Part shown: one piece after another, positions 50,798-59,760 of the stretch | How positions within the stretch are numbered: position 1 is the stretch's first letter | How the letters are laid out: every line of letters begins with the position of its first letter | Assembly: GCA_039680175.1 (NCBI GenBank) | Contig: JBDKTO010000030.1 | Span: forward strand, 1-64,000 | Source of the DNA: Veillonellales bacterium | Lineage (GTDB): Bacteria; Bacillota; Negativicutes; JAAYSF01 | DNA: 64,000 bases | Direction: 5' to 3' | The notes under the pieces: generated by a model | The model's database searches: none | What the model saw: the letters and a program-made list of their open reading frames with translations, nothing else | What the model was told of the DNA's origin: nothing | Made by a program: the position numbers and the translations under genes

Positions 50798-51826
50798 TTA
50801 CGCAATGCTGCCTTTTTTGAGGGTAGTAATACCATCTTCCAGTGCTTCCATGGATTCTAATGCTTTACCGGTACCCAAAGCCACGCAAGACAGCGGATCT
50901 TCCGCCAGATATGTCGGAATGCCGGTTTCCGCCTGAATCAGCTTGTCCAGCCCGGTAAGCAGCGAACCGCCACCGGTCATAACAATTCCTCTGTCCATGA
51001 TATCGGCAGATAATTCGGGGGGAGTGCTTTCCAGAACGGATTTTACACAATGAACAATCATTGCTACCGAATCGGCCAAGGCTTCTCTTGTTTCTTCGGA
51101 AGTAATCCGCATGGTTTTCGGTAAGCCGGACAATAAATCCCGCCCCCGGATTTCGAGAGATTCTTCCCGGCCTTTTTCGTAGGCGGTACCGACATTGACT
51201 TTAATTTCTTCTGCAGTCCGTTCGCCAATCATAATATTAAACTCCCGCTTGACATACCGCACTAAAGCTTCATCAAATTTATCGCCGCCAATCCGAAGAG
51301 ACTCGCTGATTACAATCCCCCCCAGACTGAGAACCGCCACATCGGTCGTCCCGCCACCAATGTCAACCACCATAGCGCCGCAGGGTTCGGAAATTTCCAG
51401 CCCAGCTCCCAGAGCCGCCGCCAGCGGTTCTTCAATCAAGTAGGTTTTTCTGGCCCCGGCCTGCATGGCAGCCTCAAGCACAGCCCGTTTTTCTACCGTA
51501 GTAACACCCGAAGGGATGCAAACCATAATTCGTGGCTTGAAGAACATGTTTTTCCCGGCTACCTTTTGGATAAAATGGCGGAGCATGCTTTCCGTCGTAT
51601 CGTAATCAGCAATCACACCCTCCCGCAAAGGACGAATGGCAATAATATTGCCGGGAGTACGCCCCAGCATACGGCGAGCCTCTTCGCCAATCGCCAGGAT
51701 GCGATTGGTATCCCGGTCAATTGCCACTACCGACGGCTCCCGCAAAACAATTCCCCTTCCCTTTATGTATACCAGTACATTCGCAGTACCTAAATCCACC
51801 CCAATATCCATTGATATCCCAAACAT
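50798..51826 (-). CDS. mbl: MreB-family cell-shape protein (Mbl)
   Basis: Actin-like filament protein directing peptidoglycan synthesis along the cell. The 342-aa product has phosphate-1 [19 protein letters not shown], phosphate-2 [18 protein letters not shown] and adenosine-site [18 protein letters not shown] motifs. Named Mbl rather than MreB because it lies directly downstream of spoIIID, as mbl does in B. subtilis; sequence alone would allow either. ATG at 51826 with AAGGGGA upstream; the frame extends 20 codons upstream without a ribosome-binding site. Confidence 0.93.
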   Translation of the reverse strand: MFGISMDIGVDLGTANVLVYIKGRGIVLREPSVVAIDRDTNRILAIGEEARRMLGRTPGNIIAIRPLREGVIADYDTTESMLRHFIQKVAGKNMFFKPRIMVCIPSGVTTVEKRAVLEAAMQAGARKTYLIEEPLAAALGAGLEISEPCGAMVVDIGGGTTDVAVLSLGGIVISESLRIGGDKFDEALVRYVKREFNIMIGERTAEEIKVNVGTAYEKGREESLEIRGRDLLSGLPKTMRITSEETREALADSVAMIVHCVKSVLESTPPELSADIMDRGIVMTGGGSLLTGLDKLIQAETGIPTYLAEDPLSCVALGTGKALESMEALEDGITTLKKGSIA

Positions 51827-51966
51827 GTAGAATCCCCTTTCAATTATAACCGAACGCCTGTCCCTGATTGGCCGGAAAAGAAGCAATCAGCCGCCAGAAT
51901 TCAAACAAGCAGTTACAAAAATCCGTATATGTTTGAATATTTTTCTACATTTATCGCCGAAACCCT

Positions 51967-52233
51967 TTATTTTTTGCTATTTTCTTTTGATAATTTATAC
52001 TTTCGCCGAGTTGCCTCACCCCCGCGGATATGGCGCTCCGCTTTATTTTCTTCCAGTATCAATCTGACCTTTCCGGCCAGCCGCTTATTGATCACTGGCA
52101 GGCGCTCAATCATATCCTTGTGTACCGTACTTTTGCTGACACCAAAGACGACCGCTGTTTGCCGCACCGTATGTTTACTTTCCAGGATATGACTGCAGAT
52201 GTCCAATACCCGTTTGCGGATATAGTCTTTCAT
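51967..52233 (-). CDS. spoIIID: Sporulation regulator SpoIIID
   Basis: DNA-binding switch regulator of the mother-cell programme during sporulation. The 88-aa product matches SpoIIID over its length: DYIRKRVLDICSHILESKHT, the helix-turn-helix RQTAVVFGVSKSTVHKDM and the basic C-terminal GGEATRRKYKLSK. ATG at 52233; a longer frame begins nine codons upstream. Strong evidence that the organism forms endospores. Confidence 0.96.
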   Translation of the reverse strand: MKDYIRKRVLDICSHILESKHTVRQTAVVFGVSKSTVHKDMIERLPVINKRLAGKVRLILEENKAERHIRGGEATRRKYKLSKENSKK

Positions 52234-52281
52234 ATTTTTTGCTTCCCCCTCACCCTCCATTTGCTAACATGTATATGCGGA

Positions 52282-52317
52282 CAAAAACAAAAAATGCGTG
52301 AGTTTTCTCACGCATTT
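52282..52317 (-). terminator. Terminator after spoIIQ
   Basis: Perfect 11-base stem AAATGCGTGAG/CTCACGCATTT with a 4-base loop, followed by TTTTTTGTTTTTG on the minus strand. It separates spoIIQ from spoIIID. Confidence 0.95.
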
Positions 52318-52358
52318 GGACAAGAGGGCTCTGGGTTCTTCTATCCGTTTTGTCGGCC

Positions 52359-53036
52359 TCAATTATTTGTCAGTTCTCTTGGATCGATCCAGTTGTCCCC
52401 CTTTTTCACCGCTAAATGGAGATGAAGATAAGGCTCCGCGTCGCACAAACCGGCAGTGCCGATCCGGCTGCCGGCAGTCACCCGACTGCCTTTAGCAACC
52501 GCAGCGGCTGCCAGGGAGCCATAATACACCGTATATTTCTCACCCGCCACGACCACTGTCAAACCGCTGCCGTTGTCGGTATAAATATCGGTTACTCTGC
52601 CGCTGAACATGGCCTGAACCGGCTGCTCCTCTTTTGCCTGAATATCAATGCCGGTATGGTATCGCCAGTCCAAAAAAACCGGATGCAGCTGCCAGCCCAT
52701 CTCCCGCTGTATTTTCCCCTGAAGCGGCCAGCAAGCCGTTTCTGCTGCAGCCACCGGCGCCACGGCGGCTGCAGGCTTAGCTGGCTCGACCACCGCCTCC
52801 CCGGTCCCGACTGAGGGAGAAAGCCGCTCCCCGGTCCCATCTGTGATTTCAGCCGCCGGGACCGGGAGCCTCTCCGCTCCGCTTTCCAGACTTGATGCCA
52901 CTGTAAACAGCAATCCGCCGGTCAGGAGCAGCAGCCCTGCCGCAGCATAAACCGGCTTAGGCCGTATCCACCCCGGATAAAAGATTAGCTTGCATTGATC
53001 CCACAGCGCTACCATCCAACCCGTTTTCCCGAACAT
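52359..53036 (-). CDS. spoIIQ: SpoIIQ-like M23 peptidase with apparently intact zinc site
   Basis: Forespore protein that with SpoIIIAH bridges the septum during engulfment. The 225-aa product has a membrane helix (about 30-48), an Ala/Pro/Glu-rich linker and a LytM (M23) domain with HPVFLDWRYHTGIDI and a C-terminal LHLHLAV, giving the His, Asp and HxH residues of an active zinc endopeptidase. B. subtilis SpoIIQ has lost part of this site, while clostridial versions keep it. Position between spoIID and spoIIID supports the name. ATG at 53036 with GAGGTG upstream. Confidence 0.88.
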   Translation of the reverse strand: MFGKTGWMVALWDQCKLIFYPGWIRPKPVYAAAGLLLLTGGLLFTVASSLESGAERLPVPAAEITDGTGERLSPSVGTGEAVVEPAKPAAAVAPVAAAETACWPLQGKIQREMGWQLHPVFLDWRYHTGIDIQAKEEQPVQAMFSGRVTDIYTDNGSGLTVVVAGEKYTVYYGSLAAAAVAKGSRVTAGSRIGTAGLCDAEPYLHLHLAVKKGDNWIDPRELTNN

Positions 53037-53092
53037 ACGATCACCTCACAATCAGTATGCCCGGGAGAGAAGAATTTCAAACGGGGATATGG

Positions 53093-53151
53093 ACGGTTGG
53101 CGTATAGAGAACTTGGCACTTGGTACTTGGTACTTGGTACTTGGTACTGGA
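53093..53151. repeat. Heptamer array between spoIID and spoIIQ
   Basis: ACTTGGC, ACTTGGT, ACTTGGT, ACTTGGT, ACTTGGT units run into inverted-repeat copy 7. A few more units (53262-53282) touch the spoIID stop codon. Confidence 0.8.
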
Positions 53152-53153
53152 AT

Positions 53154-53243
53154 TGTCATTGCGAGCGAGCAGCGAAGCAATCTCGGTTCCGTTTTGCCTC
53201 TACCCATCCTTGAGATCGCCACGGCTGACGCCTCGCGATGACA
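53154..53243. repeat. Dispersed ~88-bp inverted repeat, copy 7
   Basis: TGTCATTGCGAGCGAGCAGCG at the left end and GGCTGACGCCTCGCGATGACA at the right end. One of two copies with a diverged centre. Confidence 0.88.
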
Positions 53244-53282
53244 CCGGCCAACAAGGGAAAATCTGGCGGTTGCTCATAGCCC

Positions 53283-54275
53283 TTACGACCCGAATATGTT
53301 CGTCAAGGCTACGCCGGTGTAATAATAGGTAACAATCTGACGATAATCCCTGCCTTCTTTCGCCATGCCGTTGGCTCCATATTGGCACAGGCCGACGCCG
53401 TGACCGTAGCCGATGGTTTTAAAAATCATTTTGTCGCCACTTTGTTCCACAGTGAAATTAGCGGAACGCAGCTCCAGCTTTTCCCGCGCGGCAATTCCCG
53501 ACAGCACCTTGCTGCCAATACGAATCTTATCCACCCGGCCGGAATCCGTCAGATCTATAATATGAGCCACTGCTCCGCTACCGTTTTTGGCGGCGGACAT
53601 AACTCCGGCATCAGGACCCAGCCGCTGTTCAATTTCCGCCAGAGGTATTTCTTTGGTGTCATTATAGCGAGGTGATGTTTGATCCCAGGTGCAGGCTACA
53701 CTTTGCAAATAGGGATACTCAAATCCCCACACTTCTTTGGCGCTGGCAGTACGTCCACCGCTGGTAGAATGGAATACTGCGTTGATCGGCTCGCCGGCAT
53801 AGGTAATAATTTGGCCCCTAGTCTGGTCTACAGCCTGTGAAATTCGCGCCCAGTAGCGTCCATAATTATCCCCCCACCGCTCCCTGAGCCTGGCTTCGCC
53901 AAGCCAAGCCTGGCTTTGCTTAAAATCCGCGCTGACATCGGCTCCCGGATGTTCCGGCACACCTGAGCCGCCAAAAGATGCCATACTTTTTACCGCTACT
54001 GTCCGTGCCGCGACCGCCTGGGCCTTTAGTGCCTCAAGCTCGAACTCGGCCGGCATTTCCGCAGCTACTACCCCTTTGATATAATCCTCCAGGTTCATCT
54101 CGACAATTTTATTCGTTTCAGGCAGATAAACCCGAATCGAGATATCTTCACTTGTGAACACCTTATTCCCCCTGTTCGGTGCCGGACCGGTAAAATCCAG
54201 GCGCACCAGCAGGGCAGGAATGATGATGACCAGAACAATCACCAGCAGCGCTGTAAACGCCAGCAGTTTTTTCAC
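53283..54275 (-). CDS. spoIID: Stage II sporulation protein SpoIID
   Basis: Membrane-anchored lytic transglycosylase needed for engulfment. The 330-aa product has an N-terminal membrane helix (about 5-25) and the SpoIID/LytB domain with the catalytic-Glu block VVAAEMPAEFELEALKAQAV, GRTASAKEVWGFEYPYLQSV and the C-terminal GYGHGVGLCQYGANGMAKEG. GTG start at 54275 with GGAGGG upstream. In most Firmicutes spoIID sits right beside murA; here an 8-kb transport island separates them. Confidence 0.94.
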   Translation of the reverse strand: MKKLLAFTALLVIVLVIIIPALLVRLDFTGPAPNRGNKVFTSEDISIRVYLPETNKIVEMNLEDYIKGVVAAEMPAEFELEALKAQAVAARTVAVKSMASFGGSGVPEHPGADVSADFKQSQAWLGEARLRERWGDNYGRYWARISQAVDQTRGQIITYAGEPINAVFHSTSGGRTASAKEVWGFEYPYLQSVACTWDQTSPRYNDTKEIPLAEIEQRLGPDAGVMSAAKNGSGAVAHIIDLTDSGRVDKIRIGSKVLSGIAAREKLELRSANFTVEQSGDKMIFKTIGYGHGVGLCQYGANGMAKEGRDYRQIVTYYYTGVALTNIFGS

Positions 54276-54604
54276 ACTGTCCCTCCTCTCCGATCCGATA
54301 CTCCGCGATATTTTCCTTGTCCATACGAAAAAAATTGCAGCCCGCTGTCTATTCTGCTACTAATAATTATGCGTTATATAGGCAGAGTATGCAAGGAAGG
54401 GAGCACTTGGAATTTGGCTATTGGCTGTTGGCTGTTGGCTATTGGCTGTTGGCTATTGGCTGTTGGCTCATAGCTCATAGCTCATAGCTCATTGCTCATT
54501 GCTCATTGCCGGCTAGTCGGACATTCCTGCTTCTTTCCGCAATAATACACACTGATCCCATCATCACCATAAAATAAAGCGCAACGGCAGCCAATAGCTT
54601 TATT
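54276..54604. repeat. spoIID-ABC gap with a heptamer array
   Basis: Of 329 bases, 54411-54515 is a heptamer array in unbroken phase (TTGGCTA, TTGGCTG, TTGGCTG, TTGGCTA, ..., ATAGCTC, ATTGCTC, ATTGCCG). The rest is unremarkable apart from a small AATAG/CTATT hairpin just after the ATPase stop. No terminator with a T-run is visible after the transport operon. Confidence 0.75.
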
Positions 54605-55675
54605 CTATTGCTCGCCGCCGTACCAGAAGGGGCGCAGGAAACGCAGGCAGCATGATTCGCCCAACTCGGGGCCGGGGGCGCGACGTCCCTTCTGAACGCG
54701 TACCTCCTGTTCGCCGATTTTCACCTGATAGTCAATAATTTCGCCCAGAAATGCTTTACGGCTGACAACGCCGCGCACTCCGTCCTCGTCGTCCCCACTC
54801 ACAAAATCGATCTCAGACGGACGGCTTGCCAAGGAAAGCATGCCCCTGTCGTGCATCGCTGCCGGCGGGAGCAAATTCAACGGCAGCGATGCATTGTCAC
54901 CGCGCACAAACGTTTTGCCGTCCTCCCGAACAATATCGAGAAAGTTGGACAGGCCAATAAAACTGAAGACGAATTTATTGGCCGGCTTGTTGTAGATATT
55001 AAGCGGCGTATCTATCTGCTGCATGATACCTGCTTTCATCACCAGTATCCGGTCTGAAAGGGCCATGGCCTCGGACTGGTCATGAGTCACATAGATGATG
55101 GAAAAGCCGTACTTTCGCTGTAAGTCCTTAATCTCAAAACGCATCTCCTCGCGCAGATGAGGGTCTAAGCTTGAGAGCGGCTCATCCAAGAGCATGACAT
55201 CAGGATTCATGGACAGCGCCCGGGCAAGCGCTACCCGCTGTTTGCCGCCGCCTGAAAGGTCTGCCGGGCTGTCCGCTGCGACCTTTAGCAGGTTTGTGGC
55301 GCGCAGAGCGTCGTTCGTGCGCCGCTCAATCTCAGCGGCAGGTAATTTGCGGATGCGCAGCGGAAAAGCGACATTCTCAAAAACCGACAAATGGGGCCAG
55401 ACGGCAAAAGCCTGAAAAACCATGCCGAAATTACGTTTTTCCGGCGGCAGATAATAATTACGCTTAGGGGAAGAAATAAGATGATCCCCGACGTAAATTT
55501 CCCCGTCGCTCAAGTCCTCAAACCCAGCCACCATGCGGAGTGTCGTGGTCTTACCGCAGCCGGACGGACCCAGCATGGAAAAGCATTCCCCCTTGCCAAT
55601 CTCCAGGTTCAGGGAATTAACGGCGGTAACGTCGCCGAATTTTTTGGTAACATTCACTAAGCGCACATATGACAT
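54605..55675 (-). CDS. ABC importer ATPase (FbpC/PotA type), second ATPase of the operon
   Basis: A 356-aa ATPase with N-terminal ABC domain (Walker A GPSGCGKTT, Q-loop MVFQAFAVWPHL, Walker B VMLLDEPLSSLDP, H-loop YVTHD) and a C-terminal TOBE-type domain (about 245-350). The signature reads LSGGGKQRVALARAL instead of LSGGQQQR, an unusual Gln-to-Gly change at the helix start. It ends the operon and differs from the ATPase upstream of the permease, so the transporter may be a heterodimer. Substrate class: ferric iron, phosphonate or similar. Confidence 0.85.
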   Translation of the reverse strand: MSYVRLVNVTKKFGDVTAVNSLNLEIGKGECFSMLGPSGCGKTTTLRMVAGFEDLSDGEIYVGDHLISSPKRNYYLPPEKRNFGMVFQAFAVWPHLSVFENVAFPLRIRKLPAAEIERRTNDALRATNLLKVAADSPADLSGGGKQRVALARALSMNPDVMLLDEPLSSLDPHLREEMRFEIKDLQRKYGFSIIYVTHDQSEAMALSDRILVMKAGIMQQIDTPLNIYNKPANKFVFSFIGLSNFLDIVREDGKTFVRGDNASLPLNLLPPAAMHDRGMLSLASRPSEIDFVSGDDEDGVRGVVSRKAFLGEIIDYQVKIGEQEVRVQKGRRAPGPELGESCCLRFLRPFWYGGEQ

Positions 55676-55681
55676 GATCTT

Positions 55682-57373
55682 TTACACACCTGCCTTTTTG
55701 GTGAAATGGTTAATCAGTGTCTGACCGGTAATAATGATCAGCAGCGCAATACCGGCTAAGGCCGCCGAGATTACTGTTTCCCCGTCCTCGTTCAGGGTAT
55801 ATATCGCAACGCCGATGGTCCGGGTAGCCGGTGAGTAAAGCATGATAGAAACGGTTAGTTCTCTCAGGGATGGAAGAAAAATCAGAAAGAAGGCCGCCAG
55901 CATGCCGGGACGCACAAGGGGCAGCACGATATCCTTAAGGGACTGCCACATGCTAGCACCGCAGGAGCGGGCTGCCTCTATCAAGGAGTCATGCACCTGC
56001 TCCAGGGCCGCCGAGTTGGCTTTGAGCGAAAAAGCCATGTAGCGGGCAATATAGGCGATTAATATGATCCAAACCGTGTTATAGAGGTTGATGCCAAACT
56101 GGCCGCTCCAGGCAAGGATCACACCAAGGGCGATTACCGAACCGGGAACCGAGAAGGGAAGCATCCCCAAGAACTCTAAGATGCGTTTGCCCCGCACCTT
56201 CATCTTAACAATGACATAGGAAATCATAACCCCGGCGAACATGGTAATGACAGCCGCGCTCAACCCCAGAGTAACGCTGTTGCAGATTGCATCCCTGGTC
56301 ACATTATAGTCAAAGAGGATGTATTTATAGTTGCTAAGTGAAAGATTCTCCCAAGTGAAAGGCAGTCCATAGGTCGTCAGCCCTCCTACCAGGAAAATAA
56401 CCACCGTAGGCAGGACAATCGTAAAACCAATGTACCCCAGGCAGAGGATAAGAAGCGGTACGCGCAGAGCGCGCAGTTTCAGTTCCATCGGCCGGAAGCT
56501 TTTACCGCCGATAATCTGATAATGCCCCTTGCCCAGTACTTTCCCCTGCAGCCAGATGATGAAAGCCGCAGATATAATCAGTACCGTGGCAAGCACTGTA
56601 CCGGTCCGTATCGAGTCAAAGCTCCCCCCGCTCTGGTGTATGCGCTCGTAAATAAGTGTCGGTATATTGTATATCCCATTTTCTATGCCAAGCACAGCGA
56701 CAGTGCCAAAGTGAGCCATTGAGTAGAGCATTATCAGCAGCGAGCCTGAAAGAATACTTGGCAGCACTAAAGGAATTGTAATTTTTCTTGTGATGGTGAA
56801 AAGCCCCGCCCCCGATATGCGAGCCGACTCCTCCAGGGTCGGGTCCATGCGCTCAAGCGCGCCGCACACCTGGATGAAAACAAAGGGAAACAGATACATT
56901 ACCTCTACACCGCTAATACCAAGATAGCTGTAAATATTAAAAATCGGACCGTCAAAGCCAAAATTATTCATAAAAAATTTGTTAATGAACCCGGCATTGG
57001 GGGAAAGCAGCATCTTCCAGGCGAGCGCACCGATAAATGACGGGAGCATGAACGGTACTAAGAACATGGCCTTCATAAAACCTTTGTAGGGAAGATCAGT
57101 ACGCGTTACCAGCCAAGCAAAAAAAGTGCCGACGATCGTACTGCCAATCGTAGTGCCGGTAGCAATAATAAGCGAATTTATCAGGGCCTGATACGTCTGC
57201 GGTTCTGAAATAGTCTTGTAGACATCCTTGAGGTTGAACTCACCGTTCACCCAGAAGGCATTGAACAAAATCAAAAGAACCGGAACAGCCACCACAATAA
57301 CCAAAATGGCAATGGAGAGAAACAGTATAACCTGCGCCACGCCAAAATTGCTCTTTTGCGTGATTGATTTCAT
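55682..57373 (-). CDS. Fused double ABC permease (FbpB type)
   Basis: A 563-aa membrane protein with about 12 helices in two homologous halves, each with an EAA coupling loop (LEESARISGAGLFTITRKITIPL in the first; LIEAARSCGASMWQSLKDIVLPL in the second). The layout matches Fe(III)- and 2-aminoethylphosphonate-type importers. It overlaps the first ATPase gene as ATGA and is followed six bases later by the second ATPase gene. Moves a small, likely negatively charged or chelated substrate inward. Confidence 0.9.
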   Translation of the reverse strand: MKSITQKSNFGVAQVILFLSIAILVIVVAVPVLLILFNAFWVNGEFNLKDVYKTISEPQTYQALINSLIIATGTTIGSTIVGTFFAWLVTRTDLPYKGFMKAMFLVPFMLPSFIGALAWKMLLSPNAGFINKFFMNNFGFDGPIFNIYSYLGISGVEVMYLFPFVFIQVCGALERMDPTLEESARISGAGLFTITRKITIPLVLPSILSGSLLIMLYSMAHFGTVAVLGIENGIYNIPTLIYERIHQSGGSFDSIRTGTVLATVLIISAAFIIWLQGKVLGKGHYQIIGGKSFRPMELKLRALRVPLLILCLGYIGFTIVLPTVVIFLVGGLTTYGLPFTWENLSLSNYKYILFDYNVTRDAICNSVTLGLSAAVITMFAGVMISYVIVKMKVRGKRILEFLGMLPFSVPGSVIALGVILAWSGQFGINLYNTVWIILIAYIARYMAFSLKANSAALEQVHDSLIEAARSCGASMWQSLKDIVLPLVRPGMLAAFFLIFLPSLRELTVSIMLYSPATRTIGVAIYTLNEDGETVISAALAGIALLIIITGQTLINHFTKKAGV

Positions 57374-58458
57374 TGCTTCACCTCCTTCAGGCTCTCAGCG
57401 TTGAACCACAGGAGGCTCCGGAAGCTGATGACGCAAGTCTCCCCTTCTTTGAACATAAGCCCCTTGGAAATGGCCGCGTGTGTCTCTATGCTTGTGCGTA
57501 AATGGGCGCCGTCCACCTCAATGAGATAATCCATCGTCGAGCCAAGGAAGTTGGCACGCTTGACCACGCCTCTGAGGCCGGTTCCCTGCCGGGTAATTTC
57601 CACGTCGGAGGGGCGAAAGCCCGCGACCCATTCAGGCGCGTCGCCCTTGGGCAGCTCCCAGGGAATGAGCTGTTCACCGTCGCCCACCAGATAGGATTCC
57701 CCGTCCCGCCGCACAGGGACAAAGTTCGCTATGCCCATGAAGTTGAAGATAAAAGGATCCGCCGGTCGTTCAAAAATCTCCCAAGGGTTGCTTGTCTGCC
57801 GTATCCTGCCCGTCTCGTCCATGATAGCAATGCGGTCTGAGATAGCAAGCGCTATCTCCTGATCATGCGTAACATAGAGAACTGTTATATTCAGCTTGCG
57901 CTGCAGCTCTTTTATTTCAAACCGCATTTCTTCGCGCAGATTGGCGTCAAGATTGCTCAGCGGCTCATCCAACAGCATCACGGACGGTCTGGCGACAAGC
58001 GCACGGGCCAGGGCCACACGCTGCTGCTGACCGCCGGAAAGCTCCGAGGGCAGACGGTGCTCGAGGCCGCCCATCCCAACCATCTCGATTGTTTCCATTA
58101 CCCGATCCCGCAGCTCGTTTTTCGACCGTTTGGCAATTTTTAAAGGATAACCGACATTGTCAAATACAGTCATATGCGGCCAGACTGCGTAATCCTGAAA
58201 GACGATGCCAAGCCCTCTGCGGTCGGGAGGAATATTTATACCCCCCGCCGTGTCTGTAACGACAATATTATCAATGGATATTCTGCCGGCATCCGGAATC
58301 TCAAAACCCGCAATAAGCCGCAGCAGCACGGTTTTACCGCAACCCGACGGCCCCAGCAGGGTAAAACATTCACCCTGCTCAATGGCAAGTGTAAGATCGT
58401 TGTGTACCTGATGCTTGTCGTAACTCTTCGCTACACCTTCTACCCGGATTATTTCCAT
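57370..58458 (-). CDS. ABC importer ATPase (FbpC/PotA type), first ATPase of the operon
   Basis: A 362-aa ATPase with Walker A GPSGCGKTV, Q-loop IVFQDYAVWPHM, normal signature LSGGQQQRVALARAL, Walker B VMLLDEPLSNLDA and H-loop YVTHD, plus a C-terminal regulatory TOBE domain. Two non-identical ATPase genes flank one double permease, which is uncommon. ATG at 58458 with GGAGGG upstream, about 90 bases after the binding-protein gene. Confidence 0.9.
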   Translation of the reverse strand: MEIIRVEGVAKSYDKHQVHNDLTLAIEQGECFTLLGPSGCGKTVLLRLIAGFEIPDAGRISIDNIVVTDTAGGINIPPDRRGLGIVFQDYAVWPHMTVFDNVGYPLKIAKRSKNELRDRVMETIEMVGMGGLEHRLPSELSGGQQQRVALARALVARPSVMLLDEPLSNLDANLREEMRFEIKELQRKLNITVLYVTHDQEIALAISDRIAIMDETGRIRQTSNPWEIFERPADPFIFNFMGIANFVPVRRDGESYLVGDGEQLIPWELPKGDAPEWVAGFRPSDVEITRQGTGLRGVVKRANFLGSTMDYLIEVDGAHLRTSIETHAAISKGLMFKEGETCVISFRSLLWFNAESLKEVKQ

Positions 58459-58551
58459 ACTCTACCCTCCAAAATTTCAAACATTTCAATAAATAAAACA
58501 GCGGAACGGAACGATCCGCCCCGCTGAAGTAAGCAGGAAGTTTTGTTACAA

Positions 58552-59583
58552 TTATTTTTTCACCTGCAGTATTTCAGTAAACTTCTTTATCGTTGCTTCC
58601 TTGGTGGTCAGAGCCTCGTTATAGTCTATCTTGATGGCGCGCTTCAACGCTTCAGCCGCCTCCGGCAGATTGAATTTTTCCGGGCTCTTCACGTCCGGGC
58701 GTACGGAAATCGTACCCTCAGCGGCAATAAGCGCCTGAGCTTCCGGACCGAGAAGATAGTCGACAAATTTCTTCGCTGCGTCAAGCTTGGCAGTCCCTTT
58801 GAATATAGCCACCGGACTGGGCACAACCAAAAGTTCCGGCGGATAGTACAGGGCAATATGCGCGCCCTTTTTAATCTTGCTGTTTGTTATGTAATCAACG
58901 GCAAGACTGGCAGCAAGTTCACCCGAGGCGGTGTCGTCAACAACCTGACCCGACCCCTTGCCTATTCTGGCCTGATTCGCGTGCAGTTTCTCAAAAAACT
59001 CCCAGCCGAACTGCTTTTCCAGCAAAGCGACACTCATGTAGGATGTTCCGGAAAGAGCGGGATCCGCTATGGCGAAGGCCCCTTTATATTCCGGTTTTAA
59101 CAGATCGGACCACTGAGTAGGCGGGGTCTTAATTTTGTCTGTGTTGATGGCTATGCCCAGTGTTCCCAGCCGAGCCGCGGTAAAAGATCCATCATAATCT
59201 TCAAAAGGATTGACGATCTCACCTAAGAGCGGCGACTTGTATTGTTCCAGGATTCCCTCTTTCTTCATACTGTAGAAATCGGGAACCTCACTTGTCCAGA
59301 TAACGTCTGCCAGAATATGGCCGCTCTGCCGCTCTGCCGCGATTTTGGCCATGAGCTTGCCGGCGCCGGCGGACTGATAATCTACCTCAATGCCGGGATT
59401 TTTCTGCTTGAAACCTTCAACTATCCCTTTGATGAGAGATTCCTTCATGGACGTGTAGATGATAAGTTTATTTCCGTCTGCGGCACCGGGAGCTTGCGCT
59501 TTTTTATCGTTGCCGCCGCAACCGGCAAGCAGGATACTGCACAACATGATGAACGCTAACAAAAGAATACTTTTTTTTCTCAT
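58552..59583 (-). CDS. ABC substrate-binding lipoprotein (AfuA/PhnS type)
   Basis: A 343-aa lipoprotein (signal ending LLAGC, about 15-19) of the Fe(III)/phosphonate binding-protein class: LIIYTSMKESLIKGIVEGFK at the start, DVIWTSEVPDFYSMKKEG, and LLGPEAQALIAAEGTISVRP near the end. The Tyr pair (ALYYPPEL) is not placed like the iron-binding Tyr of FbpA, so iron is possible but unproven. ATG at 59583 with AGGAGG upstream; the upstream frame is unsupported. First gene of the transport operon after a terminator. Confidence 0.88.
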   Translation of the reverse strand: MRKKSILLLAFIMLCSILLAGCGGNDKKAQAPGAADGNKLIIYTSMKESLIKGIVEGFKQKNPGIEVDYQSAGAGKLMAKIAAERQSGHILADVIWTSEVPDFYSMKKEGILEQYKSPLLGEIVNPFEDYDGSFTAARLGTLGIAINTDKIKTPPTQWSDLLKPEYKGAFAIADPALSGTSYMSVALLEKQFGWEFFEKLHANQARIGKGSGQVVDDTASGELAASLAVDYITNSKIKKGAHIALYYPPELLVVPSPVAIFKGTAKLDAAKKFVDYLLGPEAQALIAAEGTISVRPDVKSPEKFNLPEAAEALKRAIKIDYNEALTTKEATIKKFTEILQVKK

Positions 59584-59656
59584 TTTCCCGAAATCCTCCT
59601 TGTGTAAGTTATTGGGTACACCGGAAAAAGGTAGAAACTTTACTTGTCTACCCATG

Positions 59657-59707
59657 AAAAAAACAGCCTTTTGTGCTTTTTCTAAATTATCGCACAATTA
59701 AAGGCTG
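59657..59707 (-). terminator. Terminator between the two-component and transport genes
   Basis: CAGCCTTT-TGTGC pairs with GCACA-AAAGGCTG with a small bulge, followed by seven Ts (59657-59663). It starts 54 bases after the regulator stop codon and separates signalling from transport genes, although it could also act as an attenuator under the regulator's control. Confidence 0.85.
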
Positions 59708-59760
59708 TAATGTAGCGGAAAAATCCCCTAACTTACTGTCGGAAAAATCCCTTACAAAGG

